Of a DNA stretch of 64,000 bases, positions 25,740-33,830 are shown in pieces. Within the stretch, counting starts at the first letter, position 1. Every line of letters starts with the position of its first letter. This DNA comes from Streptomyces bambusae (GTDB lineage Bacteria > Actinomycetota > Actinomycetes > Streptomycetales > Streptomycetaceae), in the NCBI RefSeq assembly GCF_020532645.1, contig NZ_JAJAUZ010000035.1, forward strand, positions 20,830 through 84,829. Reading direction: 5' to 3'. A program made the translations under genes and the position numbers. Under the pieces are notes generated by a model. The model saw only the letters and a list, made by a program, of their open reading frames with translations, was not told the origin of the DNA and ran no database searches.

Positions 25740-25997
25740 CTGGTGAGGGACGAGCCGACGTCCGCGATGGACCCGCGCGGTGAGCACATGGTGTTCTCGG
25801 GGCTGCGGGAGATGAAGGACGAGCGCATGACGGTGATCGTCACGCACCGGATGGAGAACTGCCGCCTGGCCGACCGGATCATCGTCCTCGATCAGGGCCG
25901 GGTCATCGAGCAGGGCACGTACGAGCAGCTGTCCCGGGTGACGGGCGGCACGTTCGCCGAGCTGGTCCGGCTGTCGATGGACCGGTGGCCGGCGGGC
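25740..25997 (+). pseudogene. 3' relic of an ABC transporter ATPase
   Basis: From LVRDEPTSAMDP (Walker B and D-loop; R replaces the usual hydrophobic residue) the frame reads VFSGLREMKDERMTVIVTHR (H-loop) and LADRIIVLDQGRVIEQGTYE, ending FAELVRLSMDR, the normal C-terminus of MsbA- or peptidase-type ABC exporters. Walker A, Q-loop and signature motif are absent, and the frame has lost its stop, running on antisense into the ArsB-like gene. It starts 7 bp after the SDR stop. This is the last 85 codons of a deleted gene. Confidence 0.8.
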
Positions 25998-26030
25998 GGG
26001 GCGCGTCCGCCGGCGCGTCCCGCCCCGCGG

Positions 26031-27278
26031 TCAGGTTCCGACGGCCCGCAGGGACAGCCACAGGGCGACGGTCGACGCGAGCAGCGCGGCGGGCACGGTG
26101 AGCAGGCCGAGCAGGGTGAACTGCCGCAGGCCCACCTCGTGTGCGTGCTGGTGGGCGATGCGCCGCCACAGGAGGGTGGCGAGCGAGCCGGCGTACGTGA
26201 GGTTGGGGCCGATGTTGACGCCCAGCAGCACGGCCAGCACCGCGCCGGGCCCGGACGGCGCGGCCAGCGGTACCAGGGCCAGCACGGCGGGCAGGTTGTT
26301 GATCAGGTTGGCGAGGACCGCGGCGAGGGCGGCGGTGCCGAGCAGGGCGGGCAGCGAGGTCCCGTCGGGCAGCAGTCCGCCGAGGGCCCGGCCCAGCCCG
26401 TTGTCGACGACGGCCCGTACGACCACGCCGAGCGCCAGCACGAAGGCGAGGAACGGCAGCGCGGCGGACCGCACGATCGCGGCGGGCGTGGTGTGCCGGC
26501 GGAGCAGGGCGCGGACCGCCATCACGGCGGCGCCGGCTGCCGCGGCCCAGGCGGGGTCGATGCCGGCGGCGGAGGCGACGGCGAAACCGGCCAGGGTGAG
26601 GGCGACGGTCACCAGGGCGAACAGCGGCAGCTCGGGCGGCTCCTCCGTGCCGGCGGGCGCCACGGGCGCGGCCAGGTCGGCGGCGAAGAAGCGCCGGAAC
26701 ACGGCGTACTCGACGGCGATGGCGGCCAGCCAGGGCAGCGTCATGAGGAGAGCGAACCGGGTGAACGTGAGCCCGGTGGCGGTGAAGGCGAGCAGGTTCG
26801 TCAGGTTCGACACGGGCAGCAGCAGCGAGGCCGTGTTGGAGAGGTGGGCGGTGGCGTAGACGTGCGGTGCGGGGCGGGTGCCCATGCGGGCGGCGGTCGC
26901 GAAGACCACGGGGGTCAGCAGGACCACCGTGGCGTCCAGGCTGAGGGCGGCGGTGATCGTCGACGCGAGGGCGAAGACGGCGCCGAGCAGCCGGCGCGGC
27001 CGGCGGTGCGCCCAGCGGGCCATCCAGGTCCCGCAGGCGTGGAAGAGGCCCTCGTCGTCGCACAGCCGCGCGAGGACGAGCACGGCGGCGAGGAAGCCGA
27101 TGACCGGTCCCAGCCGCGCGGCCTCGTCGCGTACGACGTCCAGGGGGATGGCACCGGTGACGACGAGGAGGGCGGCGGCGGGCACCGCGAACGCGGCCTC
27201 GGGCCAGCGGAACGGGCGGACGACGGCACACACCAGCACCACGGCCAGCGCGGCGACGGACAGGGTTTCGAGCAGCAC
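26031..27278 (-). CDS. ArsB/NhaD-type (SLC13-like) membrane transporter
   Basis: 415 aa with about 11 membrane spans. Family features are LDATVVLLTPVV (about 91-102), LLPVSNLTNLLAF (about 129-141), and the second-half counterpart NLINNLPAVLALVP (about 323-336) followed by GVNIGPNLTYAGSLATLLW. These paired Asn-rich re-entrant motifs are typical of the ion transporter superfamily that includes ArsB (arsenite efflux) and citrate carriers. No ArsR, ArsC or other ars gene is adjacent, so arsenite is only one candidate. GTG at 27278 starts VLLETLSVAALAVV in helix 1; longer starts lack ribosome binding sites. Confidence 0.82.
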   Translation of the reverse strand: MLLETLSVAALAVVLVCAVVRPFRWPEAAFAVPAAALLVVTGAIPLDVVRDEAARLGPVIGFLAAVLVLARLCDDEGLFHACGTWMARWAHRRPRRLLGAVFALASTITAALSLDATVVLLTPVVFATAARMGTRPAPHVYATAHLSNTASLLLPVSNLTNLLAFTATGLTFTRFALLMTLPWLAAIAVEYAVFRRFFAADLAAPVAPAGTEEPPELPLFALVTVALTLAGFAVASAAGIDPAWAAAAGAAVMAVRALLRRHTTPAAIVRSAALPFLAFVLALGVVVRAVVDNGLGRALGGLLPDGTSLPALLGTAALAAVLANLINNLPAVLALVPLAAPSGPGAVLAVLLGVNIGPNLTYAGSLATLLWRRIAHQHAHEVGLRQFTLLGLLTVPAALLASTVALWLSLRAVGT

Positions 27279-27346
27279 GCCCCGATCATGCACATCCGGC
27301 CGGCGGCAGCCGCCACCAGCCCTCCCGGTGTCGGTCGAGTTGTCCA

Positions 27347-27379
27347 CAACCTGCCTGAACCGGTGTCAGCAGGCAGTTG
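27347..27379. promoter_or_regulatory. Inverted repeat upstream of the PLD-like gene
   Basis: CAACCTGCCTG and CAGGCAGTTG form an 11/10-bp inverted repeat with one bulged base and a 12-bp spacer; GCCTGCCTGACAG nearby repeats half of it. It is followed by TTGTATCTTC, a possible -10 region. Candidate operator for the gene at 27480. Confidence 0.35.
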
Positions 27380-27479
27380 TATCTTCGGCTTCAGGTGAAG
27401 AGCCTGCCTGACAGTTCGCGCCGGATCAGGGCGGGTCGTCCGGCAGCTCCAGGGGGCATCAGCGTGTGGAGGTGGCGGC

Positions 27480-30170
27480 ATGACCGGCCGGGCGACGGAC
27501 ACGACGACCAGCAGTGCAGCGGGAGGGGTGCCGGCCGGCTTCGCGTCGCCGGTGTCCCTGCTCGACGAGTGGCGGGAGCGCCCGGACCGGGAGCCGCTGC
27601 GGGAGTTCCTCGTCCTCGGCTCCGCCGTGGACCTCCGGTTCCTGGAAACGGTGGCCGTGCCGCAGGCGCGCGCGCTCGGCGCCCGGGTCGCGGTGCTGGG
27701 GGACGCGGCGGGGCAGCTGCACGATCCGGCGGAGGTGCGTGAGGCCGGGCGCGGCTACCTGCACGGGGTCGCCTCGTGCGCGGGCGGGTTCCGGCCCGGG
27801 CTGGCGCTGCTGATCGGCGACCGGGCCTGCCGGGTGGCGATCGGCTCGGGCAGCCCCACCCCCGCGGGCTGGGGGGCGGACGACGGACTGTGGACGGTGG
27901 TGGCCACCGAGGGCGGGGCCTCGCACCCGCTGCTGGCCGACCTGGCGGACTGGCTGGACGCCCTGCCGGGCGCGGTCGGCATGGCCCCGTGGTGGGAGGA
28001 GCACCTGCGTGGGCTGGCCGAGCTGCTGACCGAGCGCCACTGCGAGGCCCCCGATGTGCCGGCGGAGGGCGCAGAGGTGCGGCTGCTGCACAATCTGCAC
28101 CGGCCGCTGCTGGAGCAGCTGCCCGGCGGGCCGGTGGACGAACTCCGGCTGTCCGCACCGGCCGTCGATCCGTCGGGAGCGGCGCTGGGCCGGCTCCGGG
28201 ACCATTTCCGGCCCGCGGACGTGACGCTGGGCCTGCAGCGCCTGTGGTCCGCGTACGAGGCGGACGGGGTGCGGGGCGCGTTCGCCGGGCATCCGGCGGC
28301 CCCGGTGCGGGAGCCGGCGGAGGTCCGGGTCCGGCACGGCCGGCTGATCGAGTGGCGCACCGGGGACCGCTGGCAGGCCCTGACCGGTGGCGGCGACCTC
28401 ACTGCGGAGGGTCTTGGCGGGGCGGTGGCGGACGCTGCCGGTGCCCCCTGTGAGCTGGCGGTGCTGTCCGCCGGCCCGGCGCCGCTGCTCCCGGACGAGG
28501 GGCCGGGGGTGCCGGCCGGGGAGCTGACCGGTTCGTCGGCCGGATCCGGCGGCGGGGGCGGGGCGCCGGAGCTGGTGCTGCTGGGTGCGCGGGCGGACGG
28601 TCTGTCGTTCCGGGCGGTCCTCGGCCGGCGGCCGACGGGCGTGCCGGTGGGCATCGAGGTGTCGGACGAGCGCGGGGCGCCCGGTTCGTGGCAGCGCGTG
28701 GGCTCGATACCCGACGGGGTGCCGTCGGTGGTGATCGCGCTGCCGACGGCACCGGAACCGGGCGCCGCGGTCCGGGCCGTGGCCGCGCGGCCGGACGGCC
28801 CGCCCGTCACGTCGGCGGTCGCGTTCCTGTACGGGGTGGAGCCGGCTGCGCCGGGCGGTCACCTCTCGCACGGCTACACCGCCGAGGACCTGATCGCCGA
28901 CCCGGCGGCGGCCCGGCGCTTCGAGACCGACGTGATGCAGCTCCGCGAGCTCCCGGCGGCCGGGCCGTCGGCGGCGCCGCGGGACCTGGCAGCGGCCCTG
29001 GCCGTCTCCCGCCGCACCCTGGGCCCCGCCCTGACCCACCTGGCCTTCGGCCCGCTGTCCGGTGAACTCCCCGGCCCGGCGGAGACACCGGAGGAGTTGT
29101 CCGGCGGAGCGGACGGGGACGGTCCGGCCGGCCTGCCGGTGGAGGTGCGGACGCACGGCCGGACGTGGATGGGCCGGCTGGTGCGGCAGCTGGCGGCGGA
29201 CACCCGGGCGGCGCAGGGCGGTGCGGACGGGGTCGCGGAGCAGCCGGACGGCCCGCAGGGCAGGGTGTGGTCCCTGCCGGCGGTCCTGGCGCTGTCGGGC
29301 CTCCACCTGCGGCTGCTGGCGGCCGGCGCGTGGGACGAGGACGACTACGGCTGGCGCGATCTGACCGCCGAGCTGATCGCGGCGCTGACGGCCGTGGCCG
29401 CACGGGCGGAGGTGCCGGAGCCGGCGGACGCACCGGACGGCGCGGACCCGGGGGACGGCGTACCGGACGACGGCTCCGGCGCGGGTGGCGGGCTGTGGGC
29501 GCGCGTGGACGCGGTGGTGGCCGTGCACATGTCGCTGCTCGGGCTGCACTACGAGATCGAGGGGCCGGAGGCCGATGCGGCGGCCGCGGCGTCCTGGCGG
29601 TCGAGCCGGGCGGCGGTCGCGCGGGCCCGGACCCGGCATGCGGCGGATCTGTTCCTGCCCGCGGCCCACCGCGGGGCGCCGGTGGCGACCGACTCCGACC
29701 TGCGGGCGCTGCGCAAGCGGGCGCAGGCCGTTCCGGACCCCGTCGGCGAGGCGGTGAAGGCATTGGCCGCCGCGGGGCTGCACGGTTCGTACGAAGGCGG
29801 GGTGTGGGAGCTGCGGGAAGTGAGCAATCCGCAGGGGGCGTGCGCGAAGGCGGTCACGGTGGTGTCCGAGCTGCCCGACGGGCTGTGGCCCGGCCCGGTC
29901 TTCGTCCGGGCCACCGGGCGGGGCGTCCCGTGCTTCATGGCCTGGCACCGGCCGACGCTGATCCGCCGGGCCGGCCGGGCGTGGAGCAGCCACCGCATCC
30001 TGCCGCCCGCCACGCCGTCCGCGACGTTCCAGCGCGGCAGCGCCCGGCCGACCGCGACAGGCGACCCGGCCTCCCGCGACCTGCACCCGCTGCTGGAGGC
30101 CGCGGAGATGGACCCGGTGGAACTCTTCCTCCGCCTGAACGCGGACCAGCCCCCGGCCGCCGGCGCCTGA
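27480..30170 (+). CDS. Large PLD-fold protein with degenerate HKD motifs, unknown function
   Basis: 896 aa, cytoplasmic. Residues about 40-145 match the first half of PLD-type nuclease modules that precede some helicases (FLVLGSAVDLRFLETV, then FRPGLALLIGDRACRVAIGS), but HxK is R105-P-G107 and GSGN is GSGS. The second half (about 200-320) has RHGRLIEW with His286 but Arg288 for Lys, and GGGD for GSxN. So both HKD motifs look inactive. The rest (about 340-896) is Ala/Asp/Gly-rich with helical blocks (WSLPAVLALSGLHLRLLAAG, RVDAVVAVHMSLLGLHYEIE) and a C-terminal domain from about 770 that I do not recognise. ATG at 27480 has GGAGGTGGCGGC upstream. It may be a structural member of a nucleic-acid or defence complex, but no partner gene is adjacent. 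Confidence 0.6.
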   Translation: MTGRATDTTTSSAAGGVPAGFASPVSLLDEWRERPDREPLREFLVLGSAVDLRFLETVAVPQARALGARVAVLGDAAGQLHDPAEVREAGRGYLHGVASCAGGFRPGLALLIGDRACRVAIGSGSPTPAGWGADDGLWTVVATEGGASHPLLADLADWLDALPGAVGMAPWWEEHLRGLAELLTERHCEAPDVPAEGAEVRLLHNLHRPLLEQLPGGPVDELRLSAPAVDPSGAALGRLRDHFRPADVTLGLQRLWSAYEADGVRGAFAGHPAAPVREPAEVRVRHGRLIEWRTGDRWQALTGGGDLTAEGLGGAVADAAGAPCELAVLSAGPAPLLPDEGPGVPAGELTGSSAGSGGGGGAPELVLLGARADGLSFRAVLGRRPTGVPVGIEVSDERGAPGSWQRVGSIPDGVPSVVIALPTAPEPGAAVRAVAARPDGPPVTSAVAFLYGVEPAAPGGHLSHGYTAEDLIADPAAARRFETDVMQLRELPAAGPSAAPRDLAAALAVSRRTLGPALTHLAFGPLSGELPGPAETPEELSGGADGDGPAGLPVEVRTHGRTWMGRLVRQLAADTRAAQGGADGVAEQPDGPQGRVWSLPAVLALSGLHLRLLAAGAWDEDDYGWRDLTAELIAALTAVAARAEVPEPADAPDGADPGDGVPDDGSGAGGGLWARVDAVVAVHMSLLGLHYEIEGPEADAAAAASWRSSRAAVARARTRHAADLFLPAAHRGAPVATDSDLRALRKRAQAVPDPVGEAVKALAAAGLHGSYEGGVWELREVSNPQGACAKAVTVVSELPDGLWPGPVFVRATGRGVPCFMAWHRPTLIRRAGRAWSSHRILPPATPSATFQRGSARPTATGDPASRDLHPLLEAAEMDPVELFLRLNADQPPAAGA

Positions 30171-30203
30171 AACCTGCAGTCGGCACTTCCGGAAGGGGGA
30201 CGG

Positions 30204-31007
30204 ATGTCCTGGTCCGAACACATCGTGAAGCGTGAGGGTGTCCGGCTGGCGTGCCGGGACCGGGGCGGGTCCGGCACGCCGGTCGTCCTGTTGCACGGCC
30301 TCGCGGGCCACGCGGGTGAATGGGACGGCATCGCGGGGCGACTGGCGGCCGACGGCCACCGGGTCGTGGCCTTCGACCAACGCGGCCACGGCGCCAGCGA
30401 GCGGCATCCCGCCGACGTGTCGCGGGCCGCGTACGTCGCCGACGTGCTCGCCGTGGTGGCGGCGCTCGGCCTGCACCGGCCGGTGCTGCTGGGGCAGTCG
30501 CTCGGCGGGCACACCGCCCTCCTCACGGCCGCGGCCCGTCCCGACCTGATCCGCGCGCTGGTCGTCGTCGAGGCGGGTCCCGAGCGGCGGCCCGGCGCGG
30601 CGGCCGAGATCGGGGCCGCGCTGTTCGGATGGCCACTGCCCTTCCCGTCGTTCGCCGCCGCCGTGGCGTTCTTCGGCGGCGGGCCGGTCGGCGAGGCCTG
30701 GGCGGCGGGGCTGGAGGAGCGCGACGGCGGTTGGTGGACGCGCTTCGACCCCGAGGTGATGACCGGGTCGCTGGCCGAGAACGAAGAGCGGGCCCACTGG
30801 GACGAGTGGGCGGGCCTCAGCTGCCCGACCCTGGCGGTCTGGGGGCAGTCCGGCATCGTGCCGGCGTCCGAGGTGGACCCGATGCTCGCGCTGCGGCCCG
30901 GCATCACGGCGGCGAGCGTGCCCGGCGCGGGGCACGACGTCCACCTGGAGGCACCGGAAGCCCTGTGGCAGGTGCTCCGGCCGTTCCTCGCCGGTCTTCC
31001 CGCCTGA
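30204..31007 (+). CDS. Alpha/beta fold hydrolase
   Basis: 267 aa. Classical order: HGLAGHAGEW oxyanion-hole loop (about 31-40), FDQRGHGAS, nucleophile elbow GQSLGG (Ser about 98), acid residue in the strand after LAVWGQSGIV (the usual Asp is not obvious) and catalytic His in GAGHDVHLE near the C-terminus. Cytoplasmic; esterase, lactonase or dehalogenase substrate unknown. It follows the PLD-like gene by 33 bp in the same direction with its own site GGAAGGGGGACGG, so it may be cotranscribed with it. Confidence 0.85.
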   Translation: MSWSEHIVKREGVRLACRDRGGSGTPVVLLHGLAGHAGEWDGIAGRLAADGHRVVAFDQRGHGASERHPADVSRAAYVADVLAVVAALGLHRPVLLGQSLGGHTALLTAAARPDLIRALVVVEAGPERRPGAAAEIGAALFGWPLPFPSFAAAVAFFGGGPVGEAWAAGLEERDGGWWTRFDPEVMTGSLAENEERAHWDEWAGLSCPTLAVWGQSGIVPASEVDPMLALRPGITAASVPGAGHDVHLEAPEALWQVLRPFLAGLPA

Positions 31008-31092
31008 CGCACACCCGGACCGGTCCGATTCGGCCGAGTCCGGAGAATTCCGGGAAACGAATGAACCTCCCGCGGTCATTTGCGGTCTGGCA

Positions 31093-31124
31093 GGGAGGTC
31101 CCTCCCGAAGGGTCAACAGCCCTT
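31093..31124. promoter_or_regulatory. Two adjacent inverted repeats upstream of the trypsin gene
   Basis: GGGAGG-TC-CCTCCC (31093-31106) and AAGGG-TCAACAG-CCCTT (31108-31124). Both are perfect and lie 60-90 bp before the protease start; they may be operators or mRNA hairpins. Confidence 0.4.
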
Positions 31125-31184
31125 CAGGTGCGGACCTTTGCAGTGCCATTCCGTTCAAAACCGGATATTGGAGACCAACCCCCC

Positions 31185-32060
31185 ATGAGCACGAACCTGT
31201 CCGGCCGCCGCAGCGTCCGCCTGGCGTCCGCCGGCCTCGCCGCCGGCGCCGCCCTGGCGCTCGTCGGCTCCGCCGCGACCGCCACCGCCCACGCCGCGAC
31301 CGACCCGAAGCCCGTCGCCAACATCATCGGCGGCGTCGAGCAGCCCGACGGCGCCTACCCGTGGATGGCCGCCCTCCTCAGCAAGGGCAAGGCCAGCCCG
31401 GTACAGCGCCAGTTCTGCGGCGGCAGCCTCATCGCCCCGAACGTCGTCCTCACCGCCGCGCACTGCGTGACCGGCGAGAAGCCGCAGCAGCTGGAGGTGA
31501 CCGTCGGCCGGACCATGCTGTCCAAGAAGGGCCAGGGCCAGCTCCGCAACGTCCTCAGCATCGTGTCGCACCCGCGCTACAAGCAGAACGAGGCGTACGA
31601 CCTGGCGCTGATCGAGCTGGCCAAGCCGGTCACGAACATCGCCCCGGTGAAGCTCCCGACGGCCGGCACGGACGCGCTGCTGCGCCCCGGCGCCAAGGCG
31701 ACCGTCATCGGCTGGGGCAACACCGACACCGAGATCACCCGGTACCCGGACCGGCTGCGCGGGGTGAAGGTGCCGCTGCTGTCGCACCCCGAGTGCAAGG
31801 CGACGTACCGCGGTTACGACAAGACCGTCAACGTCTGCGCGGGCGTCGAGGGCAAGGACTCCTGCCAGGGCGACAGCGGCGGCCCGCTGTTCCGCAAGGT
31901 GGCCGGCCGCACGTACCAGATCGGGATCGTCTCGTACGGCGAGGGCTGCGCCGAGCAGGGCGCCCCCGGCGTGTACGCGTCCACCAGCTCCGCCAAGCTC
32001 TGGAAGACGCTGGGCGAGTCCAAGGAGGGCAAGCGGATGCTGCGGCTGCTCGGCCGCTGA
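31185..32060 (+). CDS. Secreted trypsin-like serine protease (S1A)
   Basis: 291 aa. Signal peptide about 1-38 (ending ATAHAATD), short propeptide, and mature enzyme from IIGGVEQPD (47). Catalytic triad His93 (TAAHC), Asp139 (DLAL) and Ser231 (GDSGGP); Asp225 six residues before the serine predicts cleavage after Arg or Lys. Six Cys are placed for three disulfides. Activation would be by cleavage before Ile47. ATG at 31185 has GGAGACC upstream; earlier in-frame codons lack a site and would displace the signal peptide. A strong terminator follows. Confidence 0.94.
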   Translation: MSTNLSGRRSVRLASAGLAAGAALALVGSAATATAHAATDPKPVANIIGGVEQPDGAYPWMAALLSKGKASPVQRQFCGGSLIAPNVVLTAAHCVTGEKPQQLEVTVGRTMLSKKGQGQLRNVLSIVSHPRYKQNEAYDLALIELAKPVTNIAPVKLPTAGTDALLRPGAKATVIGWGNTDTEITRYPDRLRGVKVPLLSHPECKATYRGYDKTVNVCAGVEGKDSCQGDSGGPLFRKVAGRTYQIGIVSYGEGCAEQGAPGVYASTSSAKLWKTLGESKEGKRMLRLLGR

Positions 32061-32076
32061 CCTCTGCCCCCGCAGT

Positions 32077-32118
32077 GACGGCCGCTCCCGGAACCTTCGG
32101 TTCCAGGGGGCGGCCGTC
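32077..32118 (+). terminator. Terminator after trypsin gene
   Basis: GACGGCCGCTCCCGGAACC, loop TTC, GGTTCCAGGGGGCGGCCGTC: an 18-19 bp stem with one bulge, starting 17 bp after the stop. Confidence 0.85.
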
Positions 32119-32173
32119 CCCGTTCCGGACACCCCCCGCGCGGTCCGCCAACCGGCCGCGCAGGACCGGGTGT

Positions 32174-32179
32174 TAGGGT
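32174..32179 (+). promoter_or_regulatory. -10 element (TAGGGT) for a leaderless transcript
   Basis: TAGGGT ends 7 nt before the ATG at 32187, which has no ribosome binding site. Confidence 0.55.
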
Positions 32180-32186
32180 CTCGGCC

Positions 32187-32585
32187 ATGTCCAAGGCCGA
32201 AATAGACGAGCTGACCGCCGAGTTCTTCGGCGCGTTCGACAACCGGGACGGCGGCGCGGCCGACGTGGCCCGGATCCGCCGCCTGATGATCCCCGGCGGG
32301 GTGATCGTGAAGACCGGCCCGGACTTCACGGCGTACACCGTCGACGAGTTCGTCGAACCGCGCGAGAAGCTGCTGGCCGGAGGCCGGCTCACCGGGTTCG
32401 CGGAGTGGGAGACCTCCGAGCGGACCGAGATCGCCGGGGACGTCGCGTCCCGGTTCGGCGAGTACCGCAAGTCCGGGATGCTGGACGGGAAGCCGTACGA
32501 CGGCACCGGCACGAAGGCGATCCAGTTCGTGCGCACACCCGACGGCTGGCGGATCGCCGCCTTCTCCTGGTACGACGCCCCCTGA
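32187..32585 (+). CDS. NTF2-like/SnoaL-type small protein
   Basis: 132 aa. The layout fits the NTF2-like fold (DUF4440/SnoaL type): an N-terminal helix (KAEIDELTAEFFGAFDN), a loop with MIPGGVIVKTGPDFTAYTVD, and a curved sheet ending AIQFVRTPDGWRIAAFSW. No catalytic residue can be assigned. It is predicted to be leaderless from the -10 spacing. It converges on the ArsR gene with 33 bp between. Confidence 0.75.
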   Translation: MSKAEIDELTAEFFGAFDNRDGGAADVARIRRLMIPGGVIVKTGPDFTAYTVDEFVEPREKLLAGGRLTGFAEWETSERTEIAGDVASRFGEYRKSGMLDGKPYDGTGTKAIQFVRTPDGWRIAAFSWYDAP

Positions 32586-32618
32586 CCCGCGCCGGTCCGC
32601 CCGGTCCGCCCGCCCCGG

Positions 32619-33026
32619 CTACCGGGGGGCGGTGGCCCGGAGGTCGGCGAGGAGCTCGGCCTGGCCCTGGAGGACTCCGGTGAGGATGCCCCGGGCGACC
32701 CGCAGGAGTTCGGCGAGCTCGGGACTGGCGAGCCGGTAGAAGACGGTGGAGCCCTCGCGCCGGGTCAGGACCAGGTTGGACTTGCGGAGCACCGCCAGCT
32801 GCTGGGAGAGCGCGGCCGCTTCGACGCCGACCTCGGGCAGCATCTCCGCGACCGCGTGCTCGCGCACGCTGAGCAGCTCCAGGACGCGGATGCGCACGGG
32901 GTGGCCGAGGGTCTTGAAGAACTCGGACTTGAGCTGGTAGAGCGGGGTGCCGGTGTGCGCGGCCGCCGCGCCGCTCTCGGCGCCGACGGCTCCCCCGTCC
33001 GTCCTGCCCCCATGCGTACTCGGCAC
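32619..33026 (-). CDS. ArsR family winged-helix regulator
   Basis: 135 aa from a GTG at 33026; the start is uncertain because no strong ribosome binding site is visible and the frame is open further upstream. Core HTH: FKTLGHPVRIRVLELLSVRE, VGVEAAALSQQLAVLRKSNL and the wing VLTRREGSTVFYRLASPEL. None of the ArsR/SmtB metal-binding Cys or His clusters (CxC in the recognition helix or the alpha-5 DxH) is present, so it probably does not sense metal. The C-terminal helix may mediate dimerisation. Its target may be the membrane genes just upstream. Confidence 0.85.
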   Translation of the reverse strand: MPSTHGGRTDGGAVGAESGAAAAHTGTPLYQLKSEFFKTLGHPVRIRVLELLSVREHAVAEMLPEVGVEAAALSQQLAVLRKSNLVLTRREGSTVFYRLASPELAELLRVARGILTGVLQGQAELLADLRATAPR

Positions 33027-33151
33027 TGGTCCACCGCGGCTTCCCGGTCGGGGAGACGCCGTCGCCCGTCTCCATGGCCTTCGTGTGCCCCCACGATGGC
33101 AGACTCCCGCAACCGCCGACACCGGATCACGGCACGCACCGGACCCGCCGG

Positions 33152-33319
33152 TCAGCCGGGACCCGCCTCCCGCCCGCCCCGGCCGAGCGCACCGCGGATC
33201 CCGCGCACGAGCAGGCCGAGCAGGAACGCGTGGACGGTGTACGAGACCACCAGGATCGCGTACACGACGGCGCCGGTCCGTCCGCGCGAAGGAACGCAGG
33301 ACGCGGGGGACGGCCACGG
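33152..33319 (-). pseudogene. C-terminal relic of a small membrane protein, paralogous to the gene upstream
   Basis: In the same frame directly after the stop of the 121-aa gene, the sequence reads GAVVYAILVVSYTVHAFL then LGLLVRGIRGALGRGGR before a TGA. This resembles the C-terminal helix and basic tail of the 121-aa protein (YFYVAVLVSALVQALALG, LAHLVQRRQQRR). No N-terminal part is present. Either a duplicated and truncated copy or a very short membrane peptide from the GTG at 33265. Confidence 0.4.
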
Positions 33320-33685
33320 TCAGACCCCCCACGTGGGAGCGGGCCCGGCGGTGGCGCGCCGCTGCTGCCGGCGCTGCACCAGGTGCGCGAGCACTCCGAG
33401 GGCGAGCGCCTGCACGAGGGCGGACACCAGCACCGCCACGTAGAAGTACGCCGCGCTGTCCGTCAGTTCCGGCCAGAACCGCTCACCGCCGATGAGGCAC
33501 ACGGCAAACATCGGCAGGGTGACGAACATGACCGGGAGGGCCGCGAACGTCGAGTCCTCGTGCGCCACGAACCGGATGTCGATCTCGGCCACCACGACGG
33601 CCGCCGCGACGAGGGCGAGGTAGAGGCGGGACGCGAGACTGCCGAAGGTCAGGCGGGCCAATGTGCGCAGGTGCCGGACGGACAT
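33320..33685 (-). CDS. Small four-helix membrane protein (SCO4225-like)
   Basis: 121 aa with a basic N-terminus (MSVRHLRTLARLTF), about four hydrophobic segments (17-34, 48-64, 78-100, with a split helix) and a basic tail RRQQRR. It resembles from memory a family of Streptomyces small membrane proteins typified by SCO4225; function unknown. ATG at 33685 with GAGGAGCACC upstream. A perfect 18-bp palindrome lies 91 bp upstream. Confidence 0.65.
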   Translation of the reverse strand: MSVRHLRTLARLTFGSLASRLYLALVAAAVVVAEIDIRFVAHEDSTFAALPVMFVTLPMFAVCLIGGERFWPELTDSAAYFYVAVLVSALVQALALGVLAHLVQRRQQRRATAGPAPTWGV

Positions 33686-33775
33686 GAAGGTGCTCCTCGG
33701 TGGACGGGCAGGGCCCGGCGGACGGGACGTGCACCGCCGGTGATCAACATCCTGCGGCGGGACCGGCAGGGCCGC

Positions 33776-33793
33776 CTGAGTAGTGCTACTCAG
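33776..33793. promoter_or_regulatory. Perfect palindrome upstream of small membrane protein
   Basis: CTGAGTAG-TG-CTACTCAG: 8-bp arms, 2-bp spacer. It lies between the narK stop and the membrane protein promoter region; GATGTT about 25 bp downstream on the minus strand could be a -10. Candidate operator, regulator unknown. Confidence 0.5.
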
Positions 33794-33830
33794 ACCGTCC
33801 GGGAGAAGGAACCCGGATCCGGACGCCCGG

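Noticed and set aside
26031..27278. ars operon
   Set aside because: The transporter resembles ArsB, but no arsR, arsC or arsM flanks it; the ArsR-family gene at 32.6 kb lacks metal-binding residues and is 5 kb away.
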